A stretch of 64,000 nucleotides of DNA, from positions 1 through 64,000 of the forward strand of contig NZ_BAVQ01000006.1 in NCBI RefSeq assembly GCF_000524475.1, written 5' to 3'. The translations under genes and the position numbers were made by a program. This DNA is from Tomitella biformata AHU 1821. Its GTDB lineage: Bacteria; Actinomycetota; Actinomycetes; Mycobacteriales; Mycobacteriaceae. Positions 15,795 to 28,308 of the stretch are shown here, piece after piece (the stretch's first letter is position 1; each line of letters starts with the position of its first letter). Under the pieces are notes generated by a model, which saw only the letters and a program-made list of their open reading frames with translations, searched no databases and was not told where the DNA came from.

Positions 15795-16262
15795 ATGGAC
15801 GATATCACCGCCATTCAGCAACTGAAATATCGATATATCCGTGCCATCGACACCAAGGCGTGGGAGGTCCTGGCAGGGACCCTCACCGAGGACGCCATCG
15901 GCAACTACGGAGAAGAGGGGCACCAGGGCGGACGGATCACGCTTGCCACCCGCGACTCGCTGGTGGAGTTCATGCGCTCATCTCTTGACTCTTCTATCGT
16001 GACCGATCATCTGGTCAACCACCCGGTGATAACGGTGGCCGGTGACGAGGCGAGTGGAAGTTGGTATTTGCAGGATCGCGTCATCATGTCGGAGTCGAAC
16101 ATGATGTTGATCGGAGCTGCCTACTACACGGACTGCTACCGGCGAACTAGCGAGGGCTGGAAGATCAGTTCCACAGGGTTCGACCGCACCTACGAGGCCA
16201 CCGTCAACCTTGGTGACGTGCCCAGCTTTGTGATGAAAAAGGGTGCCGCACTGAGGCTTTAG
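15795..16262 (+). CDS. SnoaL-like (NTF2-fold) protein
   Basis: This 155-residue protein begins DDITAIQQLKYRYIRAIDTKAWE, then continues with a conical alpha+beta barrel pattern, typical of SnoaL-like polyketide cyclases, BaiE-type dehydratases and scytalone dehydratase relatives. Such proteins catalyse dehydration, isomerisation or aldol steps in a hydrophobic pocket. The ATG at 15795 is 5 bases after the previous stop, indicating coupling. It is the last gene of the catabolic module; a hairpin follows. Confidence 0.75.
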   Translation: MDDITAIQQLKYRYIRAIDTKAWEVLAGTLTEDAIGNYGEEGHQGGRITLATRDSLVEFMRSSLDSSIVTDHLVNHPVITVAGDEASGSWYLQDRVIMSESNMMLIGAAYYTDCYRRTSEGWKISSTGFDRTYEATVNLGDVPSFVMKKGAALRL

Positions 16263-16296
16263 GCTAGCCCTCTGCCAGAGATCGGTGCCTGCAATA

Positions 16297-16345
16297 GAAG
16301 AGCTGGCCTGGGTGGTCGCGCTGTCGACCGCCCAGCCAGTTCTTT
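16297..16345. terminator. Hairpin between SnoaL-like gene and copA
   Basis: CTGGCCTGGGTGGTCG (about 16303-16318) pairs, with one bulge and one wobble, to CGACCGCCCAGCCAG (16325-16339), and TTCTTT follows on the plus strand. It separates the convergent catabolic module and copper operon. Confidence 0.65.
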
Positions 16346-16360
16346 CTCACGAGGGCGACA

Positions 16361-18604
16361 CTAGGCCGGCTTGAACCGGCGCAGCCGCAGGCTGTTCGAG
16401 ACCACGAACACCGAGCTGAACGCCATCGCCGCGCCCGCGATCAGCGGGTTCAGCAGGCCCACCGCGGCCAGCGGGATCGCGGCGGTGTTGTAGGCGAAGG
16501 CCCAGAACAGGTTGCCCTTGATGGTGCGTAAGGTGGCCCGCGAGAGCCGGATCGCGTCGGCGGCGCTGGTCAGGTCCCCGCGCACGAGGGTCAGGTCCGA
16601 GGCCTCGATGGCGACGTCGCTGCCGGTGCCCATCGCCAGGCCCAGGTCGGCGGTGGCCAAGGCGGCGGCGTCGTTCACGCCGTCGCCGACCATCGCGACG
16701 ATCTTGCCCTCGGCCTGCAGGCGCGCCACGGTGGCGACCTTCTCGGACGGCAGGACCTCGGCGAACACGTCCTCGGGGGCGATGCCCACCTTGGCAGCCA
16801 CTGCCTTCGCCGCACGCTCGTTGTCGCCGGTGAGCAGGATGGGGCGCAGGCCCATGGCCTTGAACTGGGCGATCGCGGCGGCGGAGGTCTCCTTGATGGT
16901 GTCCGCCACGATGACGACGCCGCGGATCGCGGAGTCCCACGCGACCCAGACGGGGGTCTGGCCGAGGGATTCGGCGGCGTGCACAATCTCCTGCAGGTCC
17001 TGCGGGACATCCGCGCCCAATGCCTCCACGAGCCAGGCCCGGCGGCCCACGTAGACCTCGCGGCCGTCCACCGTGCCGGAGACTCCGCGGCCCTCGTGGT
17101 TGGAGAAGTCGGAGACAGGGGCCAAGGAGCCAGCGGCGGCGGCGATGGCCTGGGCGATGGGGTGCTCGGAGGCGTGCTCGACGGCCCCGGCCAGCCGCAG
17201 GACCTCGGCCTCGTCGGCGACTGCGTGGACCGCGATCAGGCCCATCTCGCCGGTGGTGACGGTGCCGGTCTTGTCGAGGACGATGGTGTCGACCCGGCGG
17301 GTGGACTCGAGCACCTGCGGGCCCTTGATGATGATGCCGAGCTGCGCGCCGCGGCCGGTGCCGACCATCAGCGCGGTCGGCGTGGCCAGGCCCAAAGCGC
17401 ACGGGCACGCGATGATCAGCACGGCGACGGCGGCGGTGAACGCGGCGGCCACGGAGCTGCCGACGATCAGCCACACGATCAGCGTCGCGATGGCAATAAC
17501 GATGACGATCGGCACGAAGATCGCGGAGATCCGGTCGGCGAGGCGCTGCACAGGGGCCTTGCCCGTCTGGGCCTGCTCGACCAGTGTGGCCATCTGTGCC
17601 AGTTGGGTGTCCGCGCCGATTCGGGTGGCGCGCACTACGAGTCGTCCGCCGGAGTTCACGGTGGCGCCGACGACGGCGTCGCCCGCCTCCACCTCCACCG
17701 GCACGGACTCGCCGGTGAGCATCGAGGAGTCGACGGCGGAGCGGCCGTCGACGACCACACCGTCGGTGGCGATCTTCTCGCCGGGGCGGACCACGAACTC
17801 GTCGCCCACCGCGAGCTGGCCGACGGGGATGCGGTGCTCGACCCCGTCGCGCAGCACCGCGACGTCCTTGGCGCCCATGTCCATCAGCGCGCGCAGGGCC
17901 GCGCCGGAGCGGGTCTTGGCGCGCTCCTCGAAGTAGCGCCCGGCGAGGATGAACACGGTGACGGCGGCGGCGACCTCGAGGTAGATGTGATCGCCGGAGC
18001 TGCCGGCCGCGGGGAGCAGGTCGAAGCCCATCTTCATATGCGGGTGGCCCGCGTCGCCGAGGAACAGCGCCCACAGCGACCACAGGAACGCGGCCGTCAC
18101 GCCGACGGAGACCAGGGTGTCCATGGTCGCGGCGCGGTGGCGGGCGTTGAGCAGCGCGGCCCGGTGGAAGGGGAGCGCGCCCCAAACGACGACGGGCGCG
18201 GTGAGCGTCAGCGCCAACCACTGCCAGTTGTTGAACTGGAACAGCGGCACCATCGAGAGCAGCACCACCGGCAGCGTGAGCGCGGCCGAGACGAGCGTGC
18301 GGGTGCGGAGCTGGTCGAGGTAGGGCTCGCGCGCAGTGGTCGGGTTGTCGGGCTCCGGCGGCTTCGGCAGCGCGGCCGAGTAGCCCGTCGCCTCGATGGT
18401 GGCCAGCAGCTGATCGGCGGAGATGTCGGCGGTGTGCTCCACCTGCGCCTTGCCCGTCGCGTAGTTGACGGTGGCGGTGACGCCGTCCATCTTGTTCAGC
18501 TTCTTCTCGATGCGGGCCGAGCACGAGGTGCACGTCATGCCCTCGATGTCGATCTGCACGGAGTTCGTCGGCGTCTGGCCGAGTAGTTCCTCGGTGGTGC
18601 GCAT
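16361..18604 (-). CDS. copA: Copper-exporting P1B-type ATPase CopA
   Basis: This 747-residue membrane pump should export Cu(I). An N-terminal heavy-metal-associated domain carries MTCTSC (Cys25, Cys28). The membrane core has the CPC motif (ACPCALG, about 399-401), then DKTGT with the phosphorylated Asp (about 442), an SEHP motif, and GDGVND (about 639). Length is normal. I start at the ATG at 18604, eight bases after AAGGA; ATGs at 18610 and 18613 sit too close to that site. It is the last gene of the csoR-copZ-copA operon, so copper should induce it through CsoR. Confidence 0.95.
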   Translation of the reverse strand: MRTTEELLGQTPTNSVQIDIEGMTCTSCSARIEKKLNKMDGVTATVNYATGKAQVEHTADISADQLLATIEATGYSAALPKPPEPDNPTTAREPYLDQLRTRTLVSAALTLPVVLLSMVPLFQFNNWQWLALTLTAPVVVWGALPFHRAALLNARHRAATMDTLVSVGVTAAFLWSLWALFLGDAGHPHMKMGFDLLPAAGSSGDHIYLEVAAAVTVFILAGRYFEERAKTRSGAALRALMDMGAKDVAVLRDGVEHRIPVGQLAVGDEFVVRPGEKIATDGVVVDGRSAVDSSMLTGESVPVEVEAGDAVVGATVNSGGRLVVRATRIGADTQLAQMATLVEQAQTGKAPVQRLADRISAIFVPIVIVIAIATLIVWLIVGSSVAAAFTAAVAVLIIACPCALGLATPTALMVGTGRGAQLGIIIKGPQVLESTRRVDTIVLDKTGTVTTGEMGLIAVHAVADEAEVLRLAGAVEHASEHPIAQAIAAAAGSLAPVSDFSNHEGRGVSGTVDGREVYVGRRAWLVEALGADVPQDLQEIVHAAESLGQTPVWVAWDSAIRGVVIVADTIKETSAAAIAQFKAMGLRPILLTGDNERAAKAVAAKVGIAPEDVFAEVLPSEKVATVARLQAEGKIVAMVGDGVNDAAALATADLGLAMGTGSDVAIEASDLTLVRGDLTSAADAIRLSRATLRTIKGNLFWAFAYNTAAIPLAAVGLLNPLIAGAAMAFSSVFVVSNSLRLRRFKPA

Positions 18605-18635
18605 TCTCATCATCCTTCGGTGGCCGGGCGGGGCC

Positions 18636-18851
18636 CTATGCCAATTGGTAGTTGCCGGCCTCGTCGAGTGCGGCGGCGACCTGAGCGGCGGTCACGGGCT
18701 GCGCGGCGGTCACCGTGATGATGGACGCGCCGCCCTTGACGAGCTCGACCTGGACGTCGCTGACGCCGTCGATCGCCGTGATCTCCTCGGTGACGGCGCC
18801 AACGCAGTGCCCGCAGGTGAGGCCGGTGGCAGAGAAGGTGTTCGCAGACAT
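18636..18851 (-). CDS. copZ: Copper chaperone CopZ-like
   Basis: This 71-residue heavy-metal-associated protein has GLTCGHC (Cys13, Cys16) at the start of a ferredoxin-like fold. It lies between csoR and copA on the same strand and should deliver Cu(I) to CopA or CsoR. Confidence 0.92.
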   Translation of the reverse strand: MSANTFSATGLTCGHCVGAVTEEITAIDGVSDVQVELVKGGASIITVTAAQPVTAAQVAAALDEAGNYQLA

Positions 18852-18884
18852 ATTGGGGTCCTTTGCTCGAGGTGGGGGTGGAGT

Positions 18885-19226
18885 TTAGGAACGGACTAGG
18901 CGCTTGATCGCGGCGGAGGCCTCGTCGATCTTGGCGGCCGCGTCCTCGCCGCCGTTGGCGATGGCGCCGGCCACACAGTGGTGCAGGTGGTCGTCGAGCA
19001 TCGCCAGGGCGACGGACTGCAGCGCGCTGTTCACAGCGGAGATCTGGGTGAGGACGTCGATGCAGTAGGTGTCCTCGTCGATCATGCGCTGCAGGCCGCG
19101 GACCTGCCCTTCGATGCGGCGGAGCCGGGTGTGCAGCTTCGCCTTGTCGGCGGTGTAACCGTGGTTGGCCGGGGCCCTGGCCGAGTCGTCGGCGATGTCA
19201 TCGGCGGGGGTGGCTGCGGGGCACAT
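18885..19226 (-). CDS. csoR: Copper-sensing repressor CsoR
   Basis: This 113-residue DUF156 protein has the full Cu(I) ligand set Cys55, His80 and Cys84 (YCIDV and HLHHC), so it should release DNA when Cu(I) binds. AAGGA precedes the ATG. The G/C-tract inverted repeat at 19259-19298 just upstream is its probable operator, giving an autoregulated csoR-copZ-copA operon. Confidence 0.93.
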   Translation of the reverse strand: MCPAATPADDIADDSARAPANHGYTADKAKLHTRLRRIEGQVRGLQRMIDEDTYCIDVLTQISAVNSALQSVALAMLDDHLHHCVAGAIANGGEDAAAKIDEASAAIKRLVRS

Positions 19227-19258
19227 GGTGGTTCCTTTCGGGGGTTCGGGATCGAGTG

Positions 19259-19298
19259 TATACCCCCCATGCGTATTTGTATACCAATAGGGGGTATA
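19259..19298. promoter_or_regulatory. CsoR operator
   Basis: TATACCCCC (19259-19267) is mirrored by GGGGGTATA (19290-19298), with an inner TATACC at 19280-19285. Such TATACCCC/GGGGTATA inverted repeats are the known CsoR-family sites, and it lies 33 bases upstream of csoR. Confidence 0.8.
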
Positions 19299-19358
19299 GG
19301 TATAAGGGGCGGGATCGACGCAGGTTCATGGCGTCGACGGCAACGCGAGCCGTCCGAC

Positions 19359-19401
19359 TCGAAAGCGCGGGCCTTCCGGCGAAACGCGAGCGCTGCAACG
19401 C
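19359..19401. repeat. Repeat element copy A (GCGGGCCTTCCG family)
   Basis: From TCGAAAGCGCGGGCCTTCCG onward this segment matches, with scattered changes, the segment starting at 20521 on the other side of the SDR gene. Downstream AAGGCCTGCG (twice) can pair with its CGCGGGCCTT, so it also forms a hairpin. It looks like an intergenic repeat of the REP kind. Confidence 0.5.
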
Positions 19402-19412
19402 CTGCGTCTCAC

Positions 19413-19444
19413 CTCAAGGCCTGCGAAACTCAAGGCCTGCGAAA
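19413..19444. repeat. Tandem 16-bp duplication
   Basis: CTCAAGGCCTGCGAAA is present twice in direct succession (19413-19428, 19429-19444), exactly. It suggests replication slippage. Confidence 0.85.
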
Positions 19445-19473
19445 TGGGGGAGGCGGCCTGAGCGCAGGAAAAC

Positions 19474-19505
19474 CTAGAGCGCCGAGATGCTAGAGCGCCG
19501 AGATG
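19474..19505. repeat. Second tandem 16-bp duplication
   Basis: CTAGAGCGCCGAGATG is present twice in direct succession (19474-19489, 19490-19505), exactly, only 30 bases after another 16-base tandem pair of unrelated sequence. Confidence 0.85.
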
Positions 19506-19654
19506 GCCGCGCGCGGCCTCGCCTCGCCTCCGCCCGGCTCCTGTGGTCTGTGCCGTCATCATCCGCTCGACGCTCGTACTGTGGAGTCACCCGCGCGTGG
19601 CGAATTCGGCAACCGGGCGTCTTCTCCGGCCGGGCCAGATGCGGAGGAGCCGAA

Positions 19655-20494
19655 ATGAATCGAATCGCCCTCGTCACCGGCAGCTCGTCGGGAATCGGGT
19701 TAGCCAGCGCGGTGGGACTGGCGAAGGCCGGCTGCCGCGTCGTCGCCACGGTGCGGGACCCCTCCCGCGCCGACGCGCTCGAGGCCGCGCGCGGCAGCGG
19801 GGCCGACCTGGAGATCCGCCGGCTCGACGTCACGGACCCGGACGCGATCAACGCCTGCGTCGCCGGGGTGCTCGGCGATCACGGCCGGATAGACGCGCTG
19901 GTCAACAACGCCGGGGCCGGGGTGCGGGGCACCCTCGAGCAGCTCGACGACCCGACGATCGCGGCCGCGATGGACCTGAATTTCTGGGGGACCCTGCGGT
20001 GCGCGCGGGCGGTGATCCCGGCGATGCGCGCCCAGGGGAGCGGCAATATCGTCAGCGTGACCAGCATGAACGGGCTGATCGGCATGCCGTTCAGCGACGC
20101 CTACAACGCGTCGAAGTTCGCGGTCGAGGGGCTGATGGAGGGCCTGGCGCCGGTGCTCGCCCAGTTCGGCATCGGGGTCTCCGTGATAGAGCCGGGGCCC
20201 GTGAACACGGGGTTCACCGCGAACGTGCGCAGGGTCGAGGCGCAGTCGGAGGACGGATACGCGGAGCTGTCCGCGGCCTACGAGGACCGGCTGCGCGGGC
20301 TGTTCTCGGGCGGGCAGACTCCCGAGGAGGTTGCCGCCGTGGTCGTCGAGGCGGCGATGTCGGCCAGTCCGCACCTGCGCTACCAATCCTCGTTGGCCGC
20401 GAGCGCGATGGCGGCGCGGAAGCTCGTCGACACCACCGGCGACTCGGTGCTGGCGGCGACCTCCGCGCTGATCGGCGCGGCGCCGGCGCGATGA
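19655..20494 (+). CDS. Short-chain dehydrogenase/reductase
   Basis: This 279-residue classical SDR has TGSSSGIG (8-15), an NNAGAG segment, and YNASK (Tyr150, Lys154) with the long C-terminal extension of the 17-beta-hydroxysteroid/retinol dehydrogenase-like group. The ATG at 19655 follows GGAGGAG; the frame is open upstream but that part is low-complexity. It stands alone between two copies of an intergenic repeat, divergent from csoR, with no visible link to copper. Confidence 0.85.
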   Translation: MNRIALVTGSSSGIGLASAVGLAKAGCRVVATVRDPSRADALEAARGSGADLEIRRLDVTDPDAINACVAGVLGDHGRIDALVNNAGAGVRGTLEQLDDPTIAAAMDLNFWGTLRCARAVIPAMRAQGSGNIVSVTSMNGLIGMPFSDAYNASKFAVEGLMEGLAPVLAQFGIGVSVIEPGPVNTGFTANVRRVEAQSEDGYAELSAAYEDRLRGLFSGGQTPEEVAAVVVEAAMSASPHLRYQSSLAASAMAARKLVDTTGDSVLAATSALIGAAPAR

Positions 20495-20520
20495 CGTCAG
20501 GGGGACCGGGTCGCGCCACG

Positions 20521-20586
20521 TCGAAACGCGGGCCTTCCGTCAAGACGCGGGCTCTGCAGGGCATGCGAATCACCGGAAGGCCCGCG
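20521..20586. repeat. Repeat element copy B, hairpin-forming; may act as terminator
   Basis: CGCGGGCCTTCCG (20527-20539) pairs perfectly with CGGAAGGCCCGCG (20574-20586). The left half matches the segment at 19359-19401. It lies between the convergent SDR and DUF302 genes, so it may also end transcription. Confidence 0.6.
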
Positions 20587-20626
20587 AATCGGGGTCGAGG
20601 AGAGCCGTAGGGCGGGGGGCGAGAGG

Positions 20627-21028
20627 CTAGACCGTCAGCGACGCGATCGCTGCGCGGAGCCTGGCCCCGGCCTCGTCGGCGACTCCCTGCAGGGCCGCGT
20701 CCTCCGCGACCTGCACCATGAGCTGCGGATTCATCGCCTCGACGATCACGTGGCCGGGGCCGGCGGCCAGATCGTCGCGGACGACGACATTGCACGGCAG
20801 CAGCAGCCCGAGCTGCTTGTTCGTCTGCACGGCCTGGTGCGCCAGGTGCGGGTTGCACGCGCCGAGGATGAGGTAGCGCTCGACGTCGGCGCCGATCTTG
20901 GCCTTGAGCGTGGCCTGCATGTCGATCTCCGTGAGCACCCCGAAGCCCTGCTCGGCGAGGGCGGCGCGGGTGCGGGCGACGGCGTCGTCGAAGCCGCTCT
21001 GCAGGGTGGTGGTGATGCCGATGTCCAT
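20627..21028 (-). CDS. DUF302 protein
   Basis: This 133-residue protein matches DUF302 (GFGVLTEIDMQATL..., LILGACNPHLAHQA, GLLLPCNVVV, MNP). DUF302 proteins are often found with CsoR/CstR regulators and sulfur or redox stress genes; the molecular function is not established. The ATG at 21028 has GGAG seven bases upstream and is preferred to the one at 21031. It directly follows a CstR-like gene. Confidence 0.85.
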   Translation of the reverse strand: MDIGITTTLQSGFDDAVARTRAALAEQGFGVLTEIDMQATLKAKIGADVERYLILGACNPHLAHQAVQTNKQLGLLLPCNVVVRDDLAAGPGHVIVEAMNPQLMVQVAEDAALQGVADEAGARLRAAIASLTV

Positions 21029-21039
21029 CATTTTCTCCT

Positions 21040-21357
<318 letters not shown>

Positions 21358-21359
21358 GA

Positions 21360-24860
<3,501 letters not shown>

Positions 24861-24875
24861 TATATCCAGGATACC

Positions 24876-24906
24876 GGGGCATCGTTCGTAATATGAACGA
24901 TGCCCC
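24876..24906 (+). terminator. Terminator of tgt
   Basis: GGGGCATCGTTC (24876-24887) pairs exactly with 24895-24906 around a 7-base loop, and ATCTTCTT follows. Confidence 0.8.
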
Positions 24907-25019
24907 ATCTTCTTGGGGCACGTGAATATCCGGCTGTCAAAAGCCGTTTCGCGTTTGTATGGTTAGACCATCAAGCGCCCGCCGGGCGATCCTTTGCATC
25001 CGAGAGGATGTGGCTAATC

Positions 25020-25373
25020 ATGACGAGTGCCATGGAGACCCGCGGGCTCGAAGGAAGCCCCACCGAGGCGCGCCTTTTCTCCCCGAATCCCACGCTGTGG
25101 CAGGGGCGGGAGATCCCCGCCCCTGCCGTCGGCCCCATGGAGTTGGAGCGTCCGCAATTATCCGCGCGCGAGTGCGAGGTGCTGCGGGTGTGGCTGTACT
25201 CGGACTCGAAGCGCGAGATCGCCGCCCAGCTGCACCTGTCCGTGGGCACCGTGAACACGTATCTGACGCGGGTGCGTGGCAAATACGCCGCGATCGGCCG
25301 GCCCGCCACGACGAAGTCGGCACTCCTGGCCCGAGCCCTGCAGGACGGGATCGTCAGCATCGACGACTTCTAG
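25020..25373 (+). CDS. Small LuxR/GerE-type DNA-binding regulator
   Basis: This 117-residue protein has a C-terminal LuxR-type helix-turn-helix (LSARECEVLRVW to about 115, with KREIAAQLHLSVGTVNTYL as recognition part) and a short N-terminus without a receiver or ligand domain. An in-frame ATG at 25008 sits directly on GAGAGG, so 25020 is preferred. Its stop codon overlaps that of the convergent transporter (CTAG at 25370-25373). Target genes are not evident. Confidence 0.78.
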   Translation: MTSAMETRGLEGSPTEARLFSPNPTLWQGREIPAPAVGPMELERPQLSARECEVLRVWLYSDSKREIAAQLHLSVGTVNTYLTRVRGKYAAIGRPATTKSALLARALQDGIVSIDDF

Positions 25374-26110
25374 CCCGGCTGTCCGGCGGGCTGGTAGCTG
25401 GGCTCGCGAGCCTTCACATACGCGATCACGCGGTAGGTGATGGGCATCAGCAAGATCTCCACCGCGGTCTTGTAGACGAACCCGATGGCGACGAACGTGA
25501 TCAGGTCGTTGGTATCCGTGATGCCGATCGCGCCCGCCGCGATCAGGCAGAACACCAGCGTGTCCGCGAACTCGCCGACCACCGTCGACCCGATGAGGCG
25601 CGCCCACAGGTGCTTCTCCTTGGTGAACGCCTTGATGCGCACCAGCACGAACGCGTTGAGCGTCTGCCCCACGAGGTAGCCGGCGAGGCTGGCGAGCAGC
25701 ACTTGCAGGAAGGCCTGCACGACGGTCTCGAACGCGGCCTGGTTCGGATAGAAGTCGGCGGCGGGCAGCAGCATCGTGAGCCAGAAGGCCAGCGCGCCGA
25801 TCGAGGCGATCGCGAAGCCCAGGTAGATGGCGCGTCGGGTGGCCTTGAAGCCGTAGACCTCGCTGAGCACGTCGCCCAGCACATAGGCGAGGGGGAAGAG
25901 GAAGAATCCGCCATCGGTGATGATCGACCACTCACCGACCACGGGTCCGAACGCGACGCCCTTGGTCGCGCAGATATTGGAGATCAGCAGCAGCGGGGCG
26001 AAGATCGCGACGATGGTCGGGTAATACGCGGTGCTGATGGAGGCGAAGGTGGCACCGGCTGTCGCGGGCGCCTGTCCAGAGACGGGCTCGATTGGCTCAC
26101 TTGTTTTCAC
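25370..26110 (-). CDS. Queuosine precursor transporter (QPTR/YhhQ, VUT family)
   Basis: This protein of about 246 residues has six predicted membrane segments and the family features ISNICATKG near the first helix, DVLSEVYGFKATRRAIYLGF and the polar GEFADTLVF in helix 5. It imports a queuosine precursor (preQ0, preQ1 or queuine). Start is uncertain: GTG at 26110 or 26137. It lies one gene from tgt, as expected for a salvage organism. Confidence 0.9.
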   Translation of the reverse strand: MKTSEPIEPVSGQAPATAGATFASISTAYYPTIVAIFAPLLLISNICATKGVAFGPVVGEWSIITDGGFFLFPLAYVLGDVLSEVYGFKATRRAIYLGFAIASIGALAFWLTMLLPAADFYPNQAAFETVVQAFLQVLLASLAGYLVGQTLNAFVLVRIKAFTKEKHLWARLIGSTVVGEFADTLVFCLIAAGAIGITDTNDLITFVAIGFVYKTAVEILLMPITYRVIAYVKAREPSYQPAGQPG

Positions 26111-26213
26111 ACCGTGTATCCAAGCATCCCGCGGCACCAGATCGTGCGTTCGCTGGGAGTGCGGCGGTGTGGAGCGCCGCGGAGCGGGCGACCGCGTTGC
26201 TAGGCTACGGCCT

Positions 26214-26612
26214 GTGACTTACCCTCCGGATCCACATCAGGGCCAGCAGTCAGGCTCCGACACGGGCGGCTACGGCTACTACCCGGTGGGGGGCCAGGAC
26301 TATCCGCCGGTGGGCCCGGGCTACGGCTACCCGCCGATGGGGCAGTACGGGGCGCAATACCCGTATCCGCCGCCACCGGGCACCAACGGCTTGGCCATCG
26401 CGGCGTTGATCACCGCGGTTGCCGGACTGTCGCTCTGCGGGTTCCCGTCGGTGCTAGGCCTGATTTTCGGAATTGTCTCGCTGCAGCAGATCAAGAAGTC
26501 CGGGGAGCAAGGACGCGGCATGGCAATCGCGGGCATAGTGGTCGGCGGCATTGCCGCCGCGGTGATCCTCGCCTGGCTCGGGATCATCATTGTGGCGTCG
26601 GCCTCGAGCTGA
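26214..26612 (+). CDS. DUF4190 membrane protein 1
   Basis: This 132-residue protein has a Pro/Gly/Tyr-rich cytosolic N-terminus (about 1-58) and two hydrophobic segments joined by the QIKKSGEQGRGMAIAGI loop typical of DUF4190. It is the same length as the next gene and clearly paralogous. Function of the family is unknown. GTG start at 26214. Confidence 0.82.
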   Translation: MTYPPDPHQGQQSGSDTGGYGYYPVGGQDYPPVGPGYGYPPMGQYGAQYPYPPPPGTNGLAIAALITAVAGLSLCGFPSVLGLIFGIVSLQQIKKSGEQGRGMAIAGIVVGGIAAAVILAWLGIIIVASASS

Positions 26613-26725
26613 TAGCCGAGCCATGTGACCAGGCGATAGCGCGCAACTCCCGGGCGTCATTCCAATGGCGGACAAGGCAATGGCTTGGCTGCGGAATGGG
26701 CCTTTGCGTTGATAGGCTCCCGCCC

Positions 26726-27124
26726 ATGACAAATCCCCCATACCCTGGACCCGGCGACGATCCCTTCTCCGGCCAGGGGGATGGGGATGCGGGCGGCTAC
26801 GGCTATCCGCCGGTGGGCGGCAATCCGGCCCCAGGCTCCTACCCGCCGCCCGGTTCGTACCCTCCAGCCGGCGCGTACCCGCAGCCATATCCGGTCGCCC
26901 AGCCCACCAACGGCATGGCCATCGCGTCGCTGGTGGTCTCGTTGGCGTGCTGTGGGCCCATCGGCCTTGTCCTGGGCCTGGTCGCGATGAACCAGATCAA
27001 GACCTCGGGCGAGCAGGGGCGCGGGCTGGCGCTGGCTGGCACCATCATCGGCGGGATCAGCATGGCCATCCTCGTCGTGTATTTGGTTATTCTCGTCGCC
27101 GCGGCCGGTTCTGGCGCGTACTGA
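26726..27124 (+). CDS. DUF4190 membrane protein 2
   Basis: This 132-residue paralogue of the preceding gene has the same layout: PPGSYPPAGAYPQ-type N-terminus, two membrane helices, and QIKTSGEQGRGLALAGTIIGG. The two copies and a decayed third (27129-27241) form a tandem array, so local duplication continued after the first event. Confidence 0.82.
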   Translation: MTNPPYPGPGDDPFSGQGDGDAGGYGYPPVGGNPAPGSYPPPGSYPPAGAYPQPYPVAQPTNGMAIASLVVSLACCGPIGLVLGLVAMNQIKTSGEQGRGLALAGTIIGGISMAILVVYLVILVAAAGSGAY

Positions 27125-27128
27125 CAAA

Positions 27129-27241
27129 TCCACGGCACCATCATCGGGGCGATCGGCGCCGTCGCCTGGATCGCCCTGATCGTGTTCTGGGTGTGGCTCT
27201 TCGCCTATTCCGCCAATAATGACGTGAACTACGACTACGGA
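27129..27241 (+). pseudogene. Remnant of a third DUF4190 C-terminus
   Basis: Just after the stop of DUF4190 copy 2, the plus strand reads GTIIGAIGAVAWIALIVFWV followed by [17 protein letters not shown], which is the second membrane helix and tail of another DUF4190 protein. It has no start codon, N-terminus or first helix. The coding sense runs into the end of the convergent gluQRS gene. Confidence 0.65.
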
Positions 27242-28176
27242 CGTCGGCTTTGGGGCGGCCGAAAGACCCACGGCTCGCGCGGCAGCCGCGCGGGATCGAA
27301 CCGCGTGAGCAACAGTGGCAGGTCCACGCGCTCGGCGGGGGCGGCGGCCAAGCCCAGGGACGACGCGATAAGCCCCAGCACCGCGGCGGCGTCGCGGCCG
27401 TCGGCGGCCAGATCGGCGAGGGTCACCGCGCCGTCGCGCTTGGCCAGTCGCTGCCCCTGGGCGTTGAGCGCCAGGGGCACGTGGGCGTACGACGGGATGG
27501 GCAGGCCCAACAGCGCGGCCAGATAGGCCTGTCGGGGCGTGGAGCTGAGCAGGTCGTCCCCGCGCACCACCTGGTCCACCCCCTGGGCAGCGTCGTCGAT
27601 GACCACCGCCAGGTTGTAGGCGGGCACGCCGTCGCCGCGGCGCAGCACCACGTCGTCGACCTGACTGGTGTACAGGCCCAGCAGCTCGTCGGTGACCTCG
27701 AACTCCGCGGCGTCGGCGCGCAATCGCAGCGCCGGCGGCCGGCCGCTCGCGCGTCGGGCAGCGGCCTGCTTGGCCGTGAGGTTCCGGCAGGTGCCGGGGT
27801 AGGCGCCGTCGGGGGCGTGCGGGGCCGACGCCGCCCGCAGGATCTCCTTGCGAGTGCAGAAGCACTCATAGACGAGCCCGCGCGCGGACAGGTCGGCGAT
27901 TGCCGCGTCGTATGCGTAGAGCCGGTCGGTCTGCCGCAGCGGCGGCGCGTCCCAGTCGAGGCCGAGCGCCGCGAGGTCCGCCAGCTGGCGGACCTCCGCG
28001 CCGGGGTGCACCCGATCGAGGTCCTCCACCCGCACCAAGAAGCGGCGGTTGGTGGAGCGGGCGAACAGCCAGGCCAACACCGCAGTTCGCAGATTGCCGA
28101 CGTGCAGATCTCCCGAGGGGCTCGGGGCGAACCGGCCGGCGGGGGTGGTGGCGGGGGCGCTATCTGGCGGGTGCAT
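27235..28176 (-). CDS. gluQ: Glutamyl-Q tRNA(Asp) synthetase
   Basis: This 313-residue protein is a catalytic-core-only GluRS paralogue: [13 protein letters not shown] (HIGH-like at 25-28), RVEDLD, zinc site CFC...YPGTC (Cys105, Cys107, Tyr126, Cys130) and a [13 protein letters not shown]-like motif, with no anticodon-binding domain. GluQRS attaches Glu to queuosine-34 of tRNA(Asp), so it needs Q-modified tRNA. Its presence close to tgt and the QPTR transporter completes a queuosine set. The ATG at 28176 gives the normal length; the frame extends upstream without homology. Confidence 0.93.
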   Translation of the reverse strand: MHPPDSAPATTPAGRFAPSPSGDLHVGNLRTAVLAWLFARSTNRRFLVRVEDLDRVHPGAEVRQLADLAALGLDWDAPPLRQTDRLYAYDAAIADLSARGLVYECFCTRKEILRAASAPHAPDGAYPGTCRNLTAKQAAARRASGRPPALRLRADAAEFEVTDELLGLYTSQVDDVVLRRGDGVPAYNLAVVIDDAAQGVDQVVRGDDLLSSTPRQAYLAALLGLPIPSYAHVPLALNAQGQRLAKRDGAVTLADLAADGRDAAAVLGLIASSLGLAAAPAERVDLPLLLTRFDPARLPREPWVFRPPQSRRP

Positions 28177-28308
28177 CGCCAACGATTGTGCCCGCGTGGC
28201 GGTGGATGCGGAAATGACAGTGGCCACAACATGGTTCGGCGGTTCTGGATTGCGCGCGTGATCTCCGCGGATAATCAAAAGTCGCGCACACATTGTGGTT
28301 CACTTCAG

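Larger units (their letters stand above)
19227..19654. other. Intergenic region with CsoR operator and tandem duplications
   Basis: This 428-base gap between the divergent csoR and SDR genes has no convincing gene. It contains the CsoR operator (19259-19298), a repeat element (19359-19401) related to 20521-20586, and two adjacent 16-base tandem duplications (19413-19444 and 19474-19505). Confidence 0.6.

Noticed and set aside
16979-18586. 535-codon plus-strand frame opposite copA
   Set aside because: The minus strand carries all P1B-ATPase motifs; this frame is a compositional artefact.
24876-24906. GGGGCATCGTTC palindrome as a regulator site for the LuxR gene
   Set aside because: Long perfect arms with a short loop directly after the tgt stop fit a terminator better.
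26726-27124. GGCTAC/CCGCCG-rich repeats as a possible CRISPR or minisatellite
   Set aside because: They encode the Pro/Gly/Tyr-rich N-terminus of DUF4190 proteins and have no regular spacers.
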